A stretch of DNA of 64,000 nucleotides from assembly GCA_009869945.1 (NCBI GenBank), contig WIXG01000014.1:1-64000 (forward strand), written 5' to 3'. Positions 37,601 to 50,700 of this stretch are shown here, one piece after another; positions within the stretch are counted from its first letter, which is position 1, and the number at the start of each line of letters is the position of its first letter. The notes below the pieces were generated by a model that did no database searches, was not told the DNA's origin, and was given only the letters and a program-made list of their open reading frames with translations. The position numbers were made by a program, and so were the translations under genes. This DNA comes from Mesaphorura yosii (lineage: Eukaryota; Arthropoda; Collembola; Poduromorpha; Tullbergiidae).

Positions 37601-40600
37601 CTACCTTCTTATGCTAATGAATCTTTCCCAGTCCGAATTCTCATCACGTTCCCAATCAGACAATTGAAACAGGCTGAGATTGAACCTGCACTTCAAATAT
37701 GCTTCCAGCTTCAATCTAATCAAACCAGCGTATTTTGTCCGACCGGTTCTTTATGCATTAAAAAATGTATGTGATTCAAACCAACATTTACGCTGCAAAA
37801 GAGTAGTCCCAGAAAACCAAACAGGGAAAGAATCGTTTCATATTTTGGCCCATTTCTGTTCACATCTTTTACGCAAACAAGACATAAGATGTGTTACGTA
37901 AGCAGTTGGTTAATCAGATCGAAATGTTTGGAAATTTAGACATCTTCACAGATTTATTGCAAGGTTTCTCGAAGCAGTCCTCCAACGATGCCTATTCAAT
38001 CCAACTTTGTTCAATTTGTTAATTGGAAAGGTAATAAGGACAAAGCGTGCTTGAAACTCAAGCGATTCCAAAATGCAGAAATAAGGAAATGAAAATAAGA
38101 CTATGGAACAGACTACATTGAGCAGCACGTGTCGTATTGTAAATTATATTCAAGCACTCGGTTTACTTTAGATTTTAATTTACGTCGTACGACAAACACT
38201 CCGCATTTGCGTAAGCAAAACTAGAAAATTCGTGCCCAAGCTCCGATCAGGATGCATGTCGACGTTTTACGAAAATGGTTCGCCGAATTAAAATTTTGTT
38301 ACAGAATTCATCAACCATCGAACAACGCATTTGTTTTCTGCATTCTTTTAACGGACAAGCTGTTAGTGCAACCCAAGAAATGATTTCCCTAATTGCTTGG
38401 AAGCTAAAAATACAGTTCAGGCGAAAGTGCTCAAGGTTAACTAGCTTCGGGAGTCATCTCATGACCATTTTATGGCACACTTGTTAGTCGGGCTTTCCTG
38501 TTCTTGACTAGATTGAATTACACCTGATAATGTATTGCACACTGGGCTGGACAACGAACTATTCATTCATTCGCTTCACTAAATTGAAGTACGTACAGAA
38601 AGTGGTGACTGTTAGCCATCCGCGCCCAAGTCATTGAAAGTAGAATTTGACTTTGCGTGCTGGAGAGTTGAGGGTGGGAATTCCGCATTTACAAACGTAA
38701 ACCGAAGGCGAGTGATTGCTGGATCAGTATAGTGTGTCTGTTGGACATGCGACAGAAGTACACCTAAATAAAAGGGTGGCCAGTTTTTATGACTAGGTTT
38801 CCCAATACGCCGCATGGAGTACGGAAAGCATATGTGGTTTGGAGATTCCTGCACTTGCATGTGCTACAATAAATTGCAATCATACGTTATGCTTGACCAA
38901 CCGGTTTTAAAGATCATCTGCTTCACTCGATCACTGGTGTACCAACGCCAATCTCCATACGGGTTTCTGAGATCTGCGAAAAATTGGCTGTGGGCATTAG
39001 CAGATCGTAAATAATTTCGCACGTCAAAACAATGAATGCAAAAAAACTAGTACAAATTCTTCGGAAATCGAGCCCTGACGTGCACGAGGTTCACACGTTC
39101 TCCCTTTCAACCAGTAAAAGTGAGACTTGGGACGTGCATCTGCGTAATTGTAATTAGTATGGTGGTACATTTCGGCAGGACTGTCATGAAGGCTAAACGG
39201 CACGGCATGTTATTATCATCAGCGTCACTCTGCTGGGCAACCGCTCTGGCAATATTAATAATCTCGATGCAACAAATGACTCGCTTCACATGGCGTTAAT
39301 AAATGTACACTGGACCTGGAACTTGTGTGTGGTCAGTTTTCGTGTTTCCAGCATTTTTTGGTCGTGCTATATTGACGGTGTACTACGATTGAGCCACTGC
39401 ATCACAATTTCCGCTCGCCTCAGCGCTTTCATCCCGTCGTCTAGTGTTTTAATCGTCAGAGCTTTCCTTGCATTTTCATCAAAATCTTGACTTTGTGGTT
39501 AACGATTTACACAGTCAACTAAGCCCAACTGCATTCAAGAGCAATTTTGTTGACATTCGTTACACTTTGTGGTTGCGTAAGAAGGGTTCAAGAATCCCGT
39601 CCCAGCGTTCAAGCATAGGCAGTGGTCCAACTGCACAACTGAGTTTCACGCAAGCAATGTATAACCAAAAATAAGACTGTGGCCTTTCCAATTAGAAGAA
39701 CTTGGAAGGACTATCCCAACTAAAAAGCTGTACGAACTCGTACATCATTGTATGTGTATGTGTGCATTGTGCATCCGTAGCCATAAATCCAGTGTGGCAC
39801 ATTACAGTCTCAAGACGCCCCATAAAGCGAACATAATTTCATGAAATGCACTCCCCAATCGGGCATTGCAATGAGTCAGCGGTATCTGTTACGGTTGACG
39901 TTTCATAACCGAGATGAGTTCGAATTCCCCCATGGTTAATCACTTCACATACCTTTATGTTGACATATTACGTTACAACGCCAAATGGATCACTGAGTTC
40001 ATCAACACGGGGCAAACACGTTCGAGCAAAGACTTTCTTCCTTGCAACTCAAAACAAAAACAAACATTTCCATGCTTTTCATGAGAATTTTGGCACTTAA
40101 AATTAATCTTCGCATCATATCGCATTTTTACCATGCTTATCCTGGGCTGGGACCATTTGAATGAAAGTTGATTTCATTCGCACACTTAGGCTGTGCCATG
40201 ATTTGCATACAGCATGAATTATCGCTGGAAAACCTCACTGACGCAGCATCGGATTCTGGGAACTTGCCTAATCTTGTGGGTGTTCGGGCTGGAGGGCCGA
40301 GGTTTGCTGTCGTTATCGCTATGGGAAATTTTCGCATTAGTTATGGAGCAGAGGGGGATTTTTTTTATTTAAATTTATAATTCATTCTTGACTGTGATTT
40401 CTCCGTGCGTAATAAATTGCAAATAAAATTTATCTTAATTGGTCTACTCCGTGCGCTTTATAGGAAAACCTCAAAATCTGTTTGAGGTATGCTTCAAGCT
40501 GTATGGGTAGGGCGAATGGTGAGAATATTTGGCGATAGCAGAACCTCCGAGCTAACCGCAACAATTACATTCGCCTGATTTCAGTCTTATCTTCAAGCAC

Positions 40601-41062
40601 TTCGGCGGAATTGTAACTTGTTTCATGAAATGACACACGCAATAGTAAAGTTGGCGTAGTTATTGATAGAAATCATAGCCATAGAGCCACCGCTTTCTGT
40701 TGCATAAATTGCCATAAAGTATTAAAGTAGTAAAGAAACAAGCCTGTCGTCTTATCATTGGACGGGTAATTACAAGTCGGCATTTCAGTAATTAATTAAA
40801 TTTTACTTCATCTTATTTCGCACTGCTCACTGAACAAATTTGAAACTCGAAAATAACCTCACATGGTTCACGATTTGAAGATATTTGACACACTTTGCAA
40901 TGAATTAAACTGTAAAGACTAGAATTGAGGTTGTAAAACTTCTCGAAACTCAAGTGAATCTTACTCTCGCAATTGAGTTAGCATTTAATTCCTCGAGTTT
41001 GCAACCTTTGAAGGGAGGATCCGATATCATGCAGATCGGACCAGCTCAAATTCATTTTATGC

Positions 41063-41080
41063 TTTCATGAATTCATGAAA
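41063..41080. repeat. 18-bp perfect palindrome TTTCATGAATTCATGAAA
   Basis: The two halves are exact reverse complements. The shorter palindrome TTTCATGAAA also occurs at 39837-39846 and 40621-40630, so related words appear three times within about 1.25 kb. This could be a protein-binding site cluster or chance in AT-rich DNA. Confidence 0.6.
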
Positions 41081-43422
41081 TTTATGTTAGATAATTTCTT
41101 GGCCTTGTTTGCTTTTACCCAGAATTTGATACATTCAAGGCGTTAGTATCAACCGGAAACTGACTAAACTGGGCAGGAAAAGAATGTGGTTCGGTGTTTG
41201 CTTTTCCGCTTAAATTGGGCCGTGTCCTTCTTACAGCAACCATATGTCAAGATTTTTGATAAAATTTTACGTTGATAGAAATTCAGGATACATCAATTTG
41301 TATTAAAATCACTGGCATACGTAATCTTAGACGTGGGCGTACCTAGCGTGCGAGTCGTAGCCCTCCACCTGACTTGCCTGTTAAATAGGACAACTCAGAT
41401 CCTAATAGTAATTCCACCGCATTTGACTGCGACTCCCTTGCAGGCAGAAACCGCTGCTGCATTCCCACCTTCATGCCTGACCACAAACGCGGCCTTAATT
41501 GATAATTACAGCTGGCTACCGTGCTCTAAATGAATTAATCTCGGTTCGACCTCTCGCAAAGATGTTTCCACGTAATGAGTTCGAGAGTGCAAATTAATAT
41601 ACGCAATACCACAAAGGTGCGTCGGTTTAATTGTGGACCGAAGCGGCGATACTACTTTAGTATTCATTAAGAGACCGAAATCATGCTGTTCGCGTTCAGT
41701 GCGTGGACCACCGCATTACATCAGAGACTTTTCCTAACCAGCAGCCTAAACTATCACGACACCACAACCTCATCAGCATAAATTAAATATTAGTGCGGTA
41801 TCAATACAGGAGAAACAAGAAACCGACCGGCTCGTAATCTTTGAGATGGATGGAAAATTTTAGCAGTGTTAGCCGGTAACTTAACGTCATTTTACATGCA
41901 TTCATGATCATGAGGGCGTCATTATTGAGTTCTCATTCACTGAAGCACCAACTGCAAACTTGTTCATTAAAGCATTCTGGATTCACGAAGTAATTTATAT
42001 GTCACACAATTGCAAATTATGAGTCTCTTTCTGTTTAAGTGTGGGATAATTTCTAGTTTAATCCTAGAAGCGTCTGATTTAGCTGCCCCCTTATGAACGA
42101 AACCAAGCCATTCGCCTCTCCCAGCATGGATTTTTCCACTCGAATTCTCAGGCTCCGTGGAGTTTAGAAAAATCTAAATTATTATCGAAATGCAAGAAGA
42201 TTCGCCACTGAACTGTAACTACGCTTCGTCTCGATGCAAAGCAGCCCAGCTTGACAAGATCGCGTTCAGTTCATAAGCAATAATTAACAAATTTGCGCGT
42301 CGCTGCTTGAAAGCGGCAAGTTTCTACTTCCTGGAACTGTGTCTTTCAAATTCCCACGAAACTCGAAGCAAGTTTGTTTACTAGAATTAATGAAATTATG
42401 AATGTTTAATCAGTCCTAATGAACTAGCTGATAACAGTATTCCAATCGATGGTATTTGCTTCTCGCAACTTGTATGATAGAAGGAATAAAGAGGTACCGG
42501 TTTTTCACTTACTCTGGAAACTGGAAAATTGATCTGACTTGATTATGACTGATGGGGACACTCATGGTTTATTCCTTGATAGCGAGATACGGCATGTGGC
42601 ATATTATGATCTTTCTTGTCCCGCAGTCTATAATTAAAACAAGGAATTGAGTCCCAAGTCGAATAATGAAGCCATGTGAACTCAATGTTGTTGGCCTTGT
42701 AAACTCTTCGTTTGTGTAAATACGTTGAAGCTTGATTGTTTAAAAATTCTCATCATAATCCACATCGTCAGAAGTGCCCGTCCTCCCTAACAATTTTAGC
42801 GTGCCATGTCATCACGTAGCTCTCGTTTGGGCAGTTCGGCTTGTGAGTTCACTCCTGCCCATAATTCATATGCCAGACGAGTCTTGAACAGGGAAACTTC
42901 TTTTCGTACAGATTTAATGCGTTTTTTTATTCCATGAACATGTGCATGGCTTGTGTACATACGGAGAACACGTGTCCGTGCCTCGGAATTATAAAAAGAT
43001 TGCATTAATGATGATGCAGCAATGCATGCACATGCAAGAAGTTGACTTCATAATATCACCTGAATACTGCAAAATCCTCTGGCCTCTATCGTGGAATCAC
43101 AGAAAAACATGTGTGTCCAATTTCGGACTTTACATTCTGATGGATTCATTCTATACGTTTAGATTTCAGGCACTCTTTGTGATGTAGGCCAAATTCTAAT
43201 CTTGTTGAGTCATCACATTTCGTAAAGAATGTCCGCACTCGACTGAATAGGATTGTTTTGCTTTCAATTTTTTAAGTGTACATCAACTACCCATAGGACT
43301 AAACAAATCAGACTCAAGTCGCCACTGGTTCACCGTTCATGGATGGCATTACGAGAGAAGGTAGTGGTTTGATCAGGACTTCAGGAAAGCATTAATTTCA
43401 TTACTCATTCATTTTATTAAAA

Positions 43423-43428
43423 CGCGAA
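43423..43428 (-). terminator. candidate poly(A) signal for inscuteable
   Basis: AATAAA on the minus strand about 250 bp after the inscuteable stop. Confidence 0.45.
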
Positions 43429-43674
43429 ATGCATTTGCTTAAGTACTAAAATTTCATCCTGATGGTTTATATTCCGAGCAGTTCTATTTAACAGGTTTGG
43501 TATCTGTAACTAATCCAAGACAAATAACAATTGTAAAACACATAAGGCAAATGGTCATGGGAAGACAGACAGACAATCAAGAGTAAATCCTAAAGAGTTA
43601 AAACAAATATGTACATATTAATTTCATGAACGTTCAAACTAGATTTTTAATGTAACAGTTTAAAATGCGTGCAA

Positions 43675-46600
43675 TCACACACAGCTTTCTTGTCTTGAAG
43701 AAAAGAGTAGAAAAGAGTCCAGGAGACGAGGATAAATCAGGTCCTCTGCGTGAAGTTCTTGAACCAATTCATTACCACAAACGGTAACCAATTTCCTTAA
43801 TGTGGCCTTTGGGAGCAAACCAACAAATACAAATCATTACACTAATTCTATTTACACTCATGCTGATTAGGCTCACCAGGCATGCAATCAGAACGCCATC
43901 GGAGTAATTTCTCTCCTTCTCCTCTTTCGACAGTTGGACCAGTCTCTTGATGCCGCCCATCTTCAGCACAAGGTCAGGGACGCCAGTCTCACTCGCCAGT
44001 CTGTATGAATCGTTGTGTATTTTTATTTGCACACTTGACAAAGGGAAACTGCTTTAAGCATTGATATAGAGCAATTACCTTGATATAGCGATTGTAGACT
44101 TTTGCTGCAGTCTTTCACAAGCCGTAATTTCTGGGATGGAGTCAAATGGAGATGGGCTTCGCTGCAAGAAGTACAATAGTATAGGAATTCCTCCCGCCCG
44201 AACTACTTCAGACCGACATCTTTCGATCCCAGCCATGTTTGCTAGTATCGTGGACACCTAAATATTTTACATTGCGAATCGTGTATCTCATGCAGATTAG
44301 AAAGGTACAAACAATTACTGCCTAGTTTGTTCTTACGTGGTCCATTATGAACACGGAGTAATTGTCAGTCTGTTGCTGGACAGCATTTATGACCAGTTGC
44401 ACGGTTCCGTTAGATTTAAGTAGGTCAATCGAAGATGATTCCAAAAATGTCAAGTTCGAAATAGCGGCGACAAGTAGCAAGAAAGAGTCCGCATCATTTG
44501 TATAATAGTGAACTAGATCTGCAATTAGAAACAAATCGGCATTCATTCGGTGCATTCCAGTTGAGAACGGTTCAAGAAGTCTTCATTGAGAAATCTTTAC
44601 TTGTAAGCGAAACAACAATCTTCTCTAAATGGGTACCAAGATTGCACAAAGTAGCCTCCAAGTCAATCCACGGGTCAGTGACTTGGGTGAGCACAGCAAC
44701 TGCTTCATATTTCTCGATGAGACCATAGCCAGAATCGTACAAAATGTCCGCAATTATTTCAAAACCACCAGCCTAAAAATAATTGGGAATTTCACAATTA
44801 GTTATATCAAGACCTTGCATATGTATTTCATACTCTCATTCGAAGCACATAATTTTAATGCCACGTTGACCGGCATTAGCAAAGTTAGGATGTTAGGAAT
44901 GAAGAAATTATCAGCAGTAATTTGAATTGTACTCATATTAAATTTATACGACTGCTGAGCATAACTCAAACCAGCTATTCACATCCGAGGTTGCACAAGT
45001 TGGAAATTCCACCTCGGTTAGAGAAACCGTTCGCGAATAAAAATGCACAGTTTATGAGTATGAGTACACGCCGAGTAGCACAGCATCGTAGCTAGAAAAG
45101 CCGGAAGGGGAAACAGAAAGCCCGAATTCATTGGAAATGTAAACAAATCGGTGTGCACGTGTAGTACTCAAATAAATTACTTTTCCCCAAATCTTCGCAC
45201 GCGCTGCGCATTTTTTTGCGGGTCGGGATCAAAAGGTGATTACTTACGTTATCAAAGTCCTTCACCGCTTCTCCAACACAAAGAATCGTGGCCAGGGATC
45301 TCAAGGCCAGAATTTGTTCTTTCTCGTCCTTTGTCTCAATTATGCAACTCAGGAGACCTCGAACTGTCCTCAAATGGGCCGCCAGTCGACATAAATGCAT
45401 GCCACCGTCGTAGAGTACGATTGTAAATGCTTCAAGCGCCATGCGAGCTCCAAATCCTCCGCTTTCAATAACATCCAGGATGGTGGATAGGTCCTTGGTC
45501 AGCCTTTGGTCGACTGCCTTGCTGAATTGGTTGCCGATGCTCACCACGCCGTCAACCATCGGAGTCAGATAGGAGCTGTCGCTGGCATCTCCGCCTCTTG
45601 ATACCCTGTGACTCCGACTCGAGTCGCTTGGGTGAGATTTCTTCTTGACGTCCTCACAAAAGGCCAACGTGGATGCCCGAAGGTCTGAGCATGCACAAGC
45701 AAGCCGACTTTCCACTTTTGTGTGATACCCGTAGGAATCCTTCAACTGACTTAGGAAGCCTTCGATGTTCTCCAGAAGACTAAATATGATCGGCGGAACT
45801 TGAATATGCAGCTTGAACTCCAAATACCTGGAAATATACAGCGAGATTTAAGTTTTGCAATAGAAAATTACAGATAGAAATGTACATTACATACTTGCAT
45901 ATCCTCGAAAATTCACTAGAAATTAAATTTGCAGTTCTTTCGACTGATCGAATGGAGAGAATTGATGCTGACACCAAATGAACAGGAGCCGAACCCACCA
46001 GGTTCCCATTGCAGTTGCTGGTTCCTTGAAGCAGTTGATGGTTTTCGAAGGACGTGTTAAAATTGACGGATACCATGGACTCGTTACAGTAGTAGGACGA
46101 ATAATTCAAGTCTTTCAGCTGAAGTGCGTATGTGCACTCTGGCTCCGTATGTGCACGAAGCTCGTGTAGCCAAAGTCGCACAGCGTCGTTGTCGAAATGA
46201 GACTTCACAATGAGTTCCTTATTTGGCTCGTCCCGCACATAAATTCGCTTGAAACCCTTCGGCAAGGTTTGCCATATTGTCCCGTTAGTGCCTGTTGGTT
46301 TCAGCTGACTAGAGGCCGAATAATTTGACACATCGTGTGTTTTAGGAGAAATTCTGCAGAATGAGAACAAGGACTCGTCCAGCTCTTCGTTCTGGTGCTG
46401 ACTTAAAGATTTCACGCACAAGTATTGCTCCTCGTTTTTGCCATTTCTGCTATGGTTTGATATGATTGTTGCACAAGAAGGAGTTTTCTCGACGGAGCTG
46501 TGGCTGCTCATGCTAGTGTCATGGCTTGTACTGGAACTAGACTTTCTTGGTGGCGTTATTGGTGGTGGGGTTGGGATCCTAGAAGGCGGTCGAGAAAAGA

Positions 46601-47702
46601 AGGAGCTTCGCGTCTCGTTGTCGCTCCCAAAGCTACTTCCACCACCAAGGGAATTATTGTTATTATTGTCCAGCACTTTGGAGACATACATATTCTTGTT
46701 GAGACTTTCAAAGTTGTCAATCTTTTGCATCACCGTCATCTTTGAAGGTGTAAAGTTCGGGGATGAGGCTGACTTCTTCGGAGTGGAGCAGAATGTGGGA
46801 GCTCCAATCACACCGTTCTGGTCAGAGGAAGGAAGTGGTCCAATGACGCTCTGATGTGCTGGATGAGAGACAATGGTCTCTTGATACGAGTAATTTGCAT
46901 TTGCAGAGTCCGTGTTGATTTCTTTGGAACAGTTCAGTGGTGTCGAGTGCAGACACGCGGGAGTTCCATTCACGACGACGGACACAGGGACTTGCGAGCT
47001 TGAGAGGGGCGGCACCGGGAGTGACAAATGAAGGTCATGGTAGTGGCTGTGGTCGCTGTGATGATCGCATCCAGGGTGATGATGGTTCAGTTGGTAGCTG
47101 TGGTGCTCGTGCCCAAGCTCTTGCTGGGCGATTTGTGAGTCTTTGAAGGTGGCCGAACATATTGAGACATTTTGGTGACTAATGTTTCGAGACTGACTCT
47201 GACTTTGATGGTTCCGGGAGCAGGATGAATTATCGCGCAGCGCGTGTATCGAGGCCTGAAGTTGTGCGAGTTGCTGCTGACGTCTTGTTTCGCCGGAGTC
47301 AGAGAAACCCGAGTCCTGGCTTCTGTGACTACCAGTGGAGCTTCCTGTTGAGTTGCGACTAGCATCGGAGTGGTGGAGTTCGCCAGCAGGAGAATGCTGT
47401 GATGATAAATGGGACGCGCGGAGCAGCGAAAGATGTGCCGGGCCTGGCATCGGAGACACCGACTGAGTTTGATAGAAACTGTGTTGCGTTTGAGAGGCTG
47501 TTGATGCGACGAGCTTACTGAAGCTGTTCCTTCCAGACGACCTCCTGACTTTGGCAGAAGGCGCTAAACCACAAAATTCCCAAGAGGTTGGCGTGGAATA
47601 CTCCGACTCATAGAACACTCGGCTGTAGCTTCTTTGGAATTGCGAAGTTCTTTGTTGCACTTCTACAACCTCGTGGATACTGCTAGTTGCTGACCCGGAC
47701 AT
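43675..47702 (-). CDS. insc: Inscuteable, spindle-orientation adaptor
   Basis: Seven exons: 47702-45895, 45827-45248, 44772-44601, 44518-44337, 44257-44079, 44000-43877 and 43806-43675, all phases consistent, 1058 residues. Insc links the Par-3/Par-6/aPKC complex to LGN/Pins at the apical cortex of asymmetrically dividing cells. The LGN-binding helix region is at residues 505-530 (AVRLWLHELRAHTEPEC), followed by the armadillo-like repeat domain: LANMAGIERCRSEVVRAGGI with ACERLQQKSTIAISR, and GGIKRLVQLSKEEKERNYSD. The C-terminus DLIYPRLLDSFLLF plus the final ESCV closely matches vertebrate INSC (ending ESFV), a class I PDZ ligand. The first 500 residues are a long Ser-, His- and Gln-rich extension, making the protein much longer than human INSC (579). 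The ATG follows a splice acceptor directly, so an upstream non-coding exon must lie beyond 47704. Confidence 0.95.
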
Positions 47703-50700
47703 CTGGAAAGAAAAAACACAAAGTATGTAAGCATCGATTCGCAAACAGAAGTCGTAACGTCACAAAGGGTCCGAAAACCAAAAGGCAGATTGTTGCAATT
47801 TACAACAAACCGATGTCATGTTTGTTGTTATTCAACATCGTCAATCCGTACTGAATTGCTGTCTCTATGTATCCTTTCAACGTTTCAACCATTATACGAA
47901 TACTTTCGCCATTACTTTCATATTTCAATTCAACCCATGTCAACTTGGCGTCCACTTTGGCTAACATCCACCACTAATTAAACTCTGTAGTGCCTACTCG
48001 CAGTTCGCCACTCCATCCGTAAAGTGTATTTTAGCGTATGAATCAACCTGTCCTGTACTCGGTAGACGGGCATTCGCATTGTGAAAGATCAACTTCGGGA
48101 CGGGACCGTTATAAAGCAAGGTAATAAAATCCCGCGAATGTTTCCCTGACCCTGTTGCGCAAACTCGTTTTCTTGGCGTCAAAAACTTACTATCAAAAAA
48201 AGCCCATGTCGAACGCCGTAAGGAAGGGTTCTCACAAGTCATGCCAGCCTTAGATTGCGGTAAAGGAACTTCCTAAGTCTTTCGGAGACTTTCTTGAATT
48301 CCAAAGGAGGCGAGCTTTCCCAGACTGTCTCACTCGGTGCATTATGTGAGTCTGAATGACCCTTTAGAATTCTGGCTCTGTGAAATGCCTAGCATGAAGT
48401 TACTCAACTGGTTTCGTATTGACCGAATTGAAAGGGTGTCCTTTCCTCGATCTCTTGGACCAAGAAGGGTCTCGCTTTCATTTTCTCATGCTTCAACCTT
48501 TTCATTTAACGGAGAATTCTTTCGTTCTCACCCTAAGAGAGAAAAAAAGGTCAGAAGGAAAGAAGTTGCCGGGTATTTAATTTTTAAAGTTCTCGCATCC
48601 AGTGGGACGCCGAAATGCAGCATAAGGCACGGTTGAAGAAGGGGACTAAAGAATCAAAAGATGAATACGATTCGTGCCAAATTTTTCAAACCATTTTTTG
48701 CTGCTGGAGATCATTAAATGTAATCATAGCAAAGTGTAATTCATTCCAAACTTGTACATGCAATGAAAGGGAAATGTCAGACGGAATGAAGGAGCCTACA
48801 ATTTAAAATAGAAATGATGAATGCTGGAACAACTGGAATGCAAAGAAATGTAAAGTGAGAAATTTTTTGGTTGAACTGAAAACCTCACTGTCGTATTTCC
48901 TCCGACGTCCCGTGCCTCCACTCAAGCATAATGAAATATGAAAAATCCGTGAGAACCAATTTAACCCGGCAAGTAATCCGTTCACCTGATTTCTCCTGAT
49001 TAAATCCCTTCTCTTTGCGATTCGTTGGTTCGGACTGACAGAATTTGTTAAGTTGTGTGTTTGTGCCTTGCTCGCATCGCCCGAATGTATATACAAAGCT
49101 CAATTAATTAATGTATCAGCAACAATGTGATTAAAGACAAAACTTCCTCTGCACTTCACAAACCCGACGCGATTGTTTCTCAAGATTAGCCCACTTTATC
49201 AAATGACATGGTCATAAATATGTCCACATGTCATTCTCATGAGAAAGTCTCTCAGGCTCCAATGCACGGTCGCTCTGTGCTAGCTGAGAATTAACCCATC
49301 TGATGACATCTGACTGAATGCTTAATGAGACAACAGTAATTATGTTAAACTTGCCCATTTCAATTAACATGATGAAGAGAGAACAGGCACCAGGTTTGAA
49401 CAGCACCGCTGGTAATTAGAATTTTCACATCCACCAACAGATCAGAACCATTTACTCTTCATTAATAAATGTTGTTCTTTCACGAATTTCACATGCACCT
49501 TGACAGAAAACGAGGGGTTAAGTATGCCGGCTGGCTGAAATCGAGACCAACGCCGAACCGTTCAGCCTGAACGCACGAACGGCACTGTGTGTTCAAGTTG
49601 TCTCGGGTAACGTAGAAGAGATGAGCATCTTGATCTCCATGTCTTCATTAGTGCATTACTCTAAGTAGGATAACACTCAACAACTTCCCACATGCTGAAA
49701 ATTCTCCATACAAAATACGATTTACGATCTCAATAACAAGATGTGCCAAATGTAAACAAAAGAAGCACGCACGCAATGCTGTACACGCTTTACGTTTAGT
49801 TTAGTCGTGGTCCTGAGGAATAGCAATAAATGTCAAAGCGTCCACTACTTCGCTTCACTCTGAATAATTTAGCCGTCGTTAAACACTTTAATTTCGCATA
49901 TAAACGTACGAGTGGACCGGTCATGTGCGAGTTCGACTGCCCAAATTGAACCATAATTTTTATAATCCCTGAACTCGAATGTTAGACGCAAGGCATGGCC
50001 ATTGGCATTGGACAGAAGTGAGAGTGGATTATCTTTTTTGTCCAAATAGAGAAGGTTGAAGCAAGGGCTTCATCTCCATTCTGCGCAGTACGATCCAAAG
50101 GTGCCAATAATTATCTTCAGGTTCAATGATGTGTGAACCCACTTTATACTGTCGCGTAGAAACGAAAAGCACGAAACGGAACCGTTCCAATTGCCTTTTC
50201 TTCGATGTGATTTTGAAGGTTGAGTCATTTGAAGATTGTAATTTACGCTGGTCAATGGCCTTGAATTTCATTGTCGCTCGATATGATTTCCTCGAGCATG
50301 CATAAAATTTCGAGGTGCGGAATGCCAACTTGAAATTGAGGTGTTGATGGTCATCGCCGTAATTAAACCAATTAAGCCATATAGAGTGGAACCAAAGAGA
50401 TTCACAAATTCCTCAACAGCTTGGTTTGTGCCAAAGACTGGTATCTTGCTATGGGCTAGTCCATTCGTATAAAATCTTATCTTTCAGGAGTAAGCTATAT
50501 AATAATAACAGGCTTTTTAAAATCCGAACTTTTGAGGACTTTAAGCATGAGCTATTTCAGCGATTTCATGTTAGGTATCATTAAGAGGATTCTATTTTGA
50601 TAACGGTAACGCCCTGCTCTCAAATCTAGATCGGGAAATTGTAGACAACCGTTGTAAATTCCTCTAACACAAAAGACTCGGGTTCCGTTTCCACCCTCGA

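Larger units (their letters stand above)
28677..43674. other. 15-kb gene-poor stretch between ETS gene and inscuteable
   Basis: I looked for exons with matching splice phases and for familiar protein motifs on both strands and found none. Open frames here are short, low in motif content and unsupported. The stretch should contain the ETS promoter and any upstream non-coding exons, plus the inscuteable 3' UTR at its right end. Noted items are short TCAT-rich runs and the palindromes near 39837-41080. Confidence 0.5.

Noticed and set aside
46438-46854. Plus-strand frame of 138 codons
   Set aside because: It is antisense to the Ser-rich part of inscuteable; compositional shadow.
48834-48855. 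Sequence resembling miR-1 (TGGAATGCAAAGAAATGT)
   Set aside because: miR-1 is almost invariant among animals; this differs inside the seed, and I see no matching hairpin arm.
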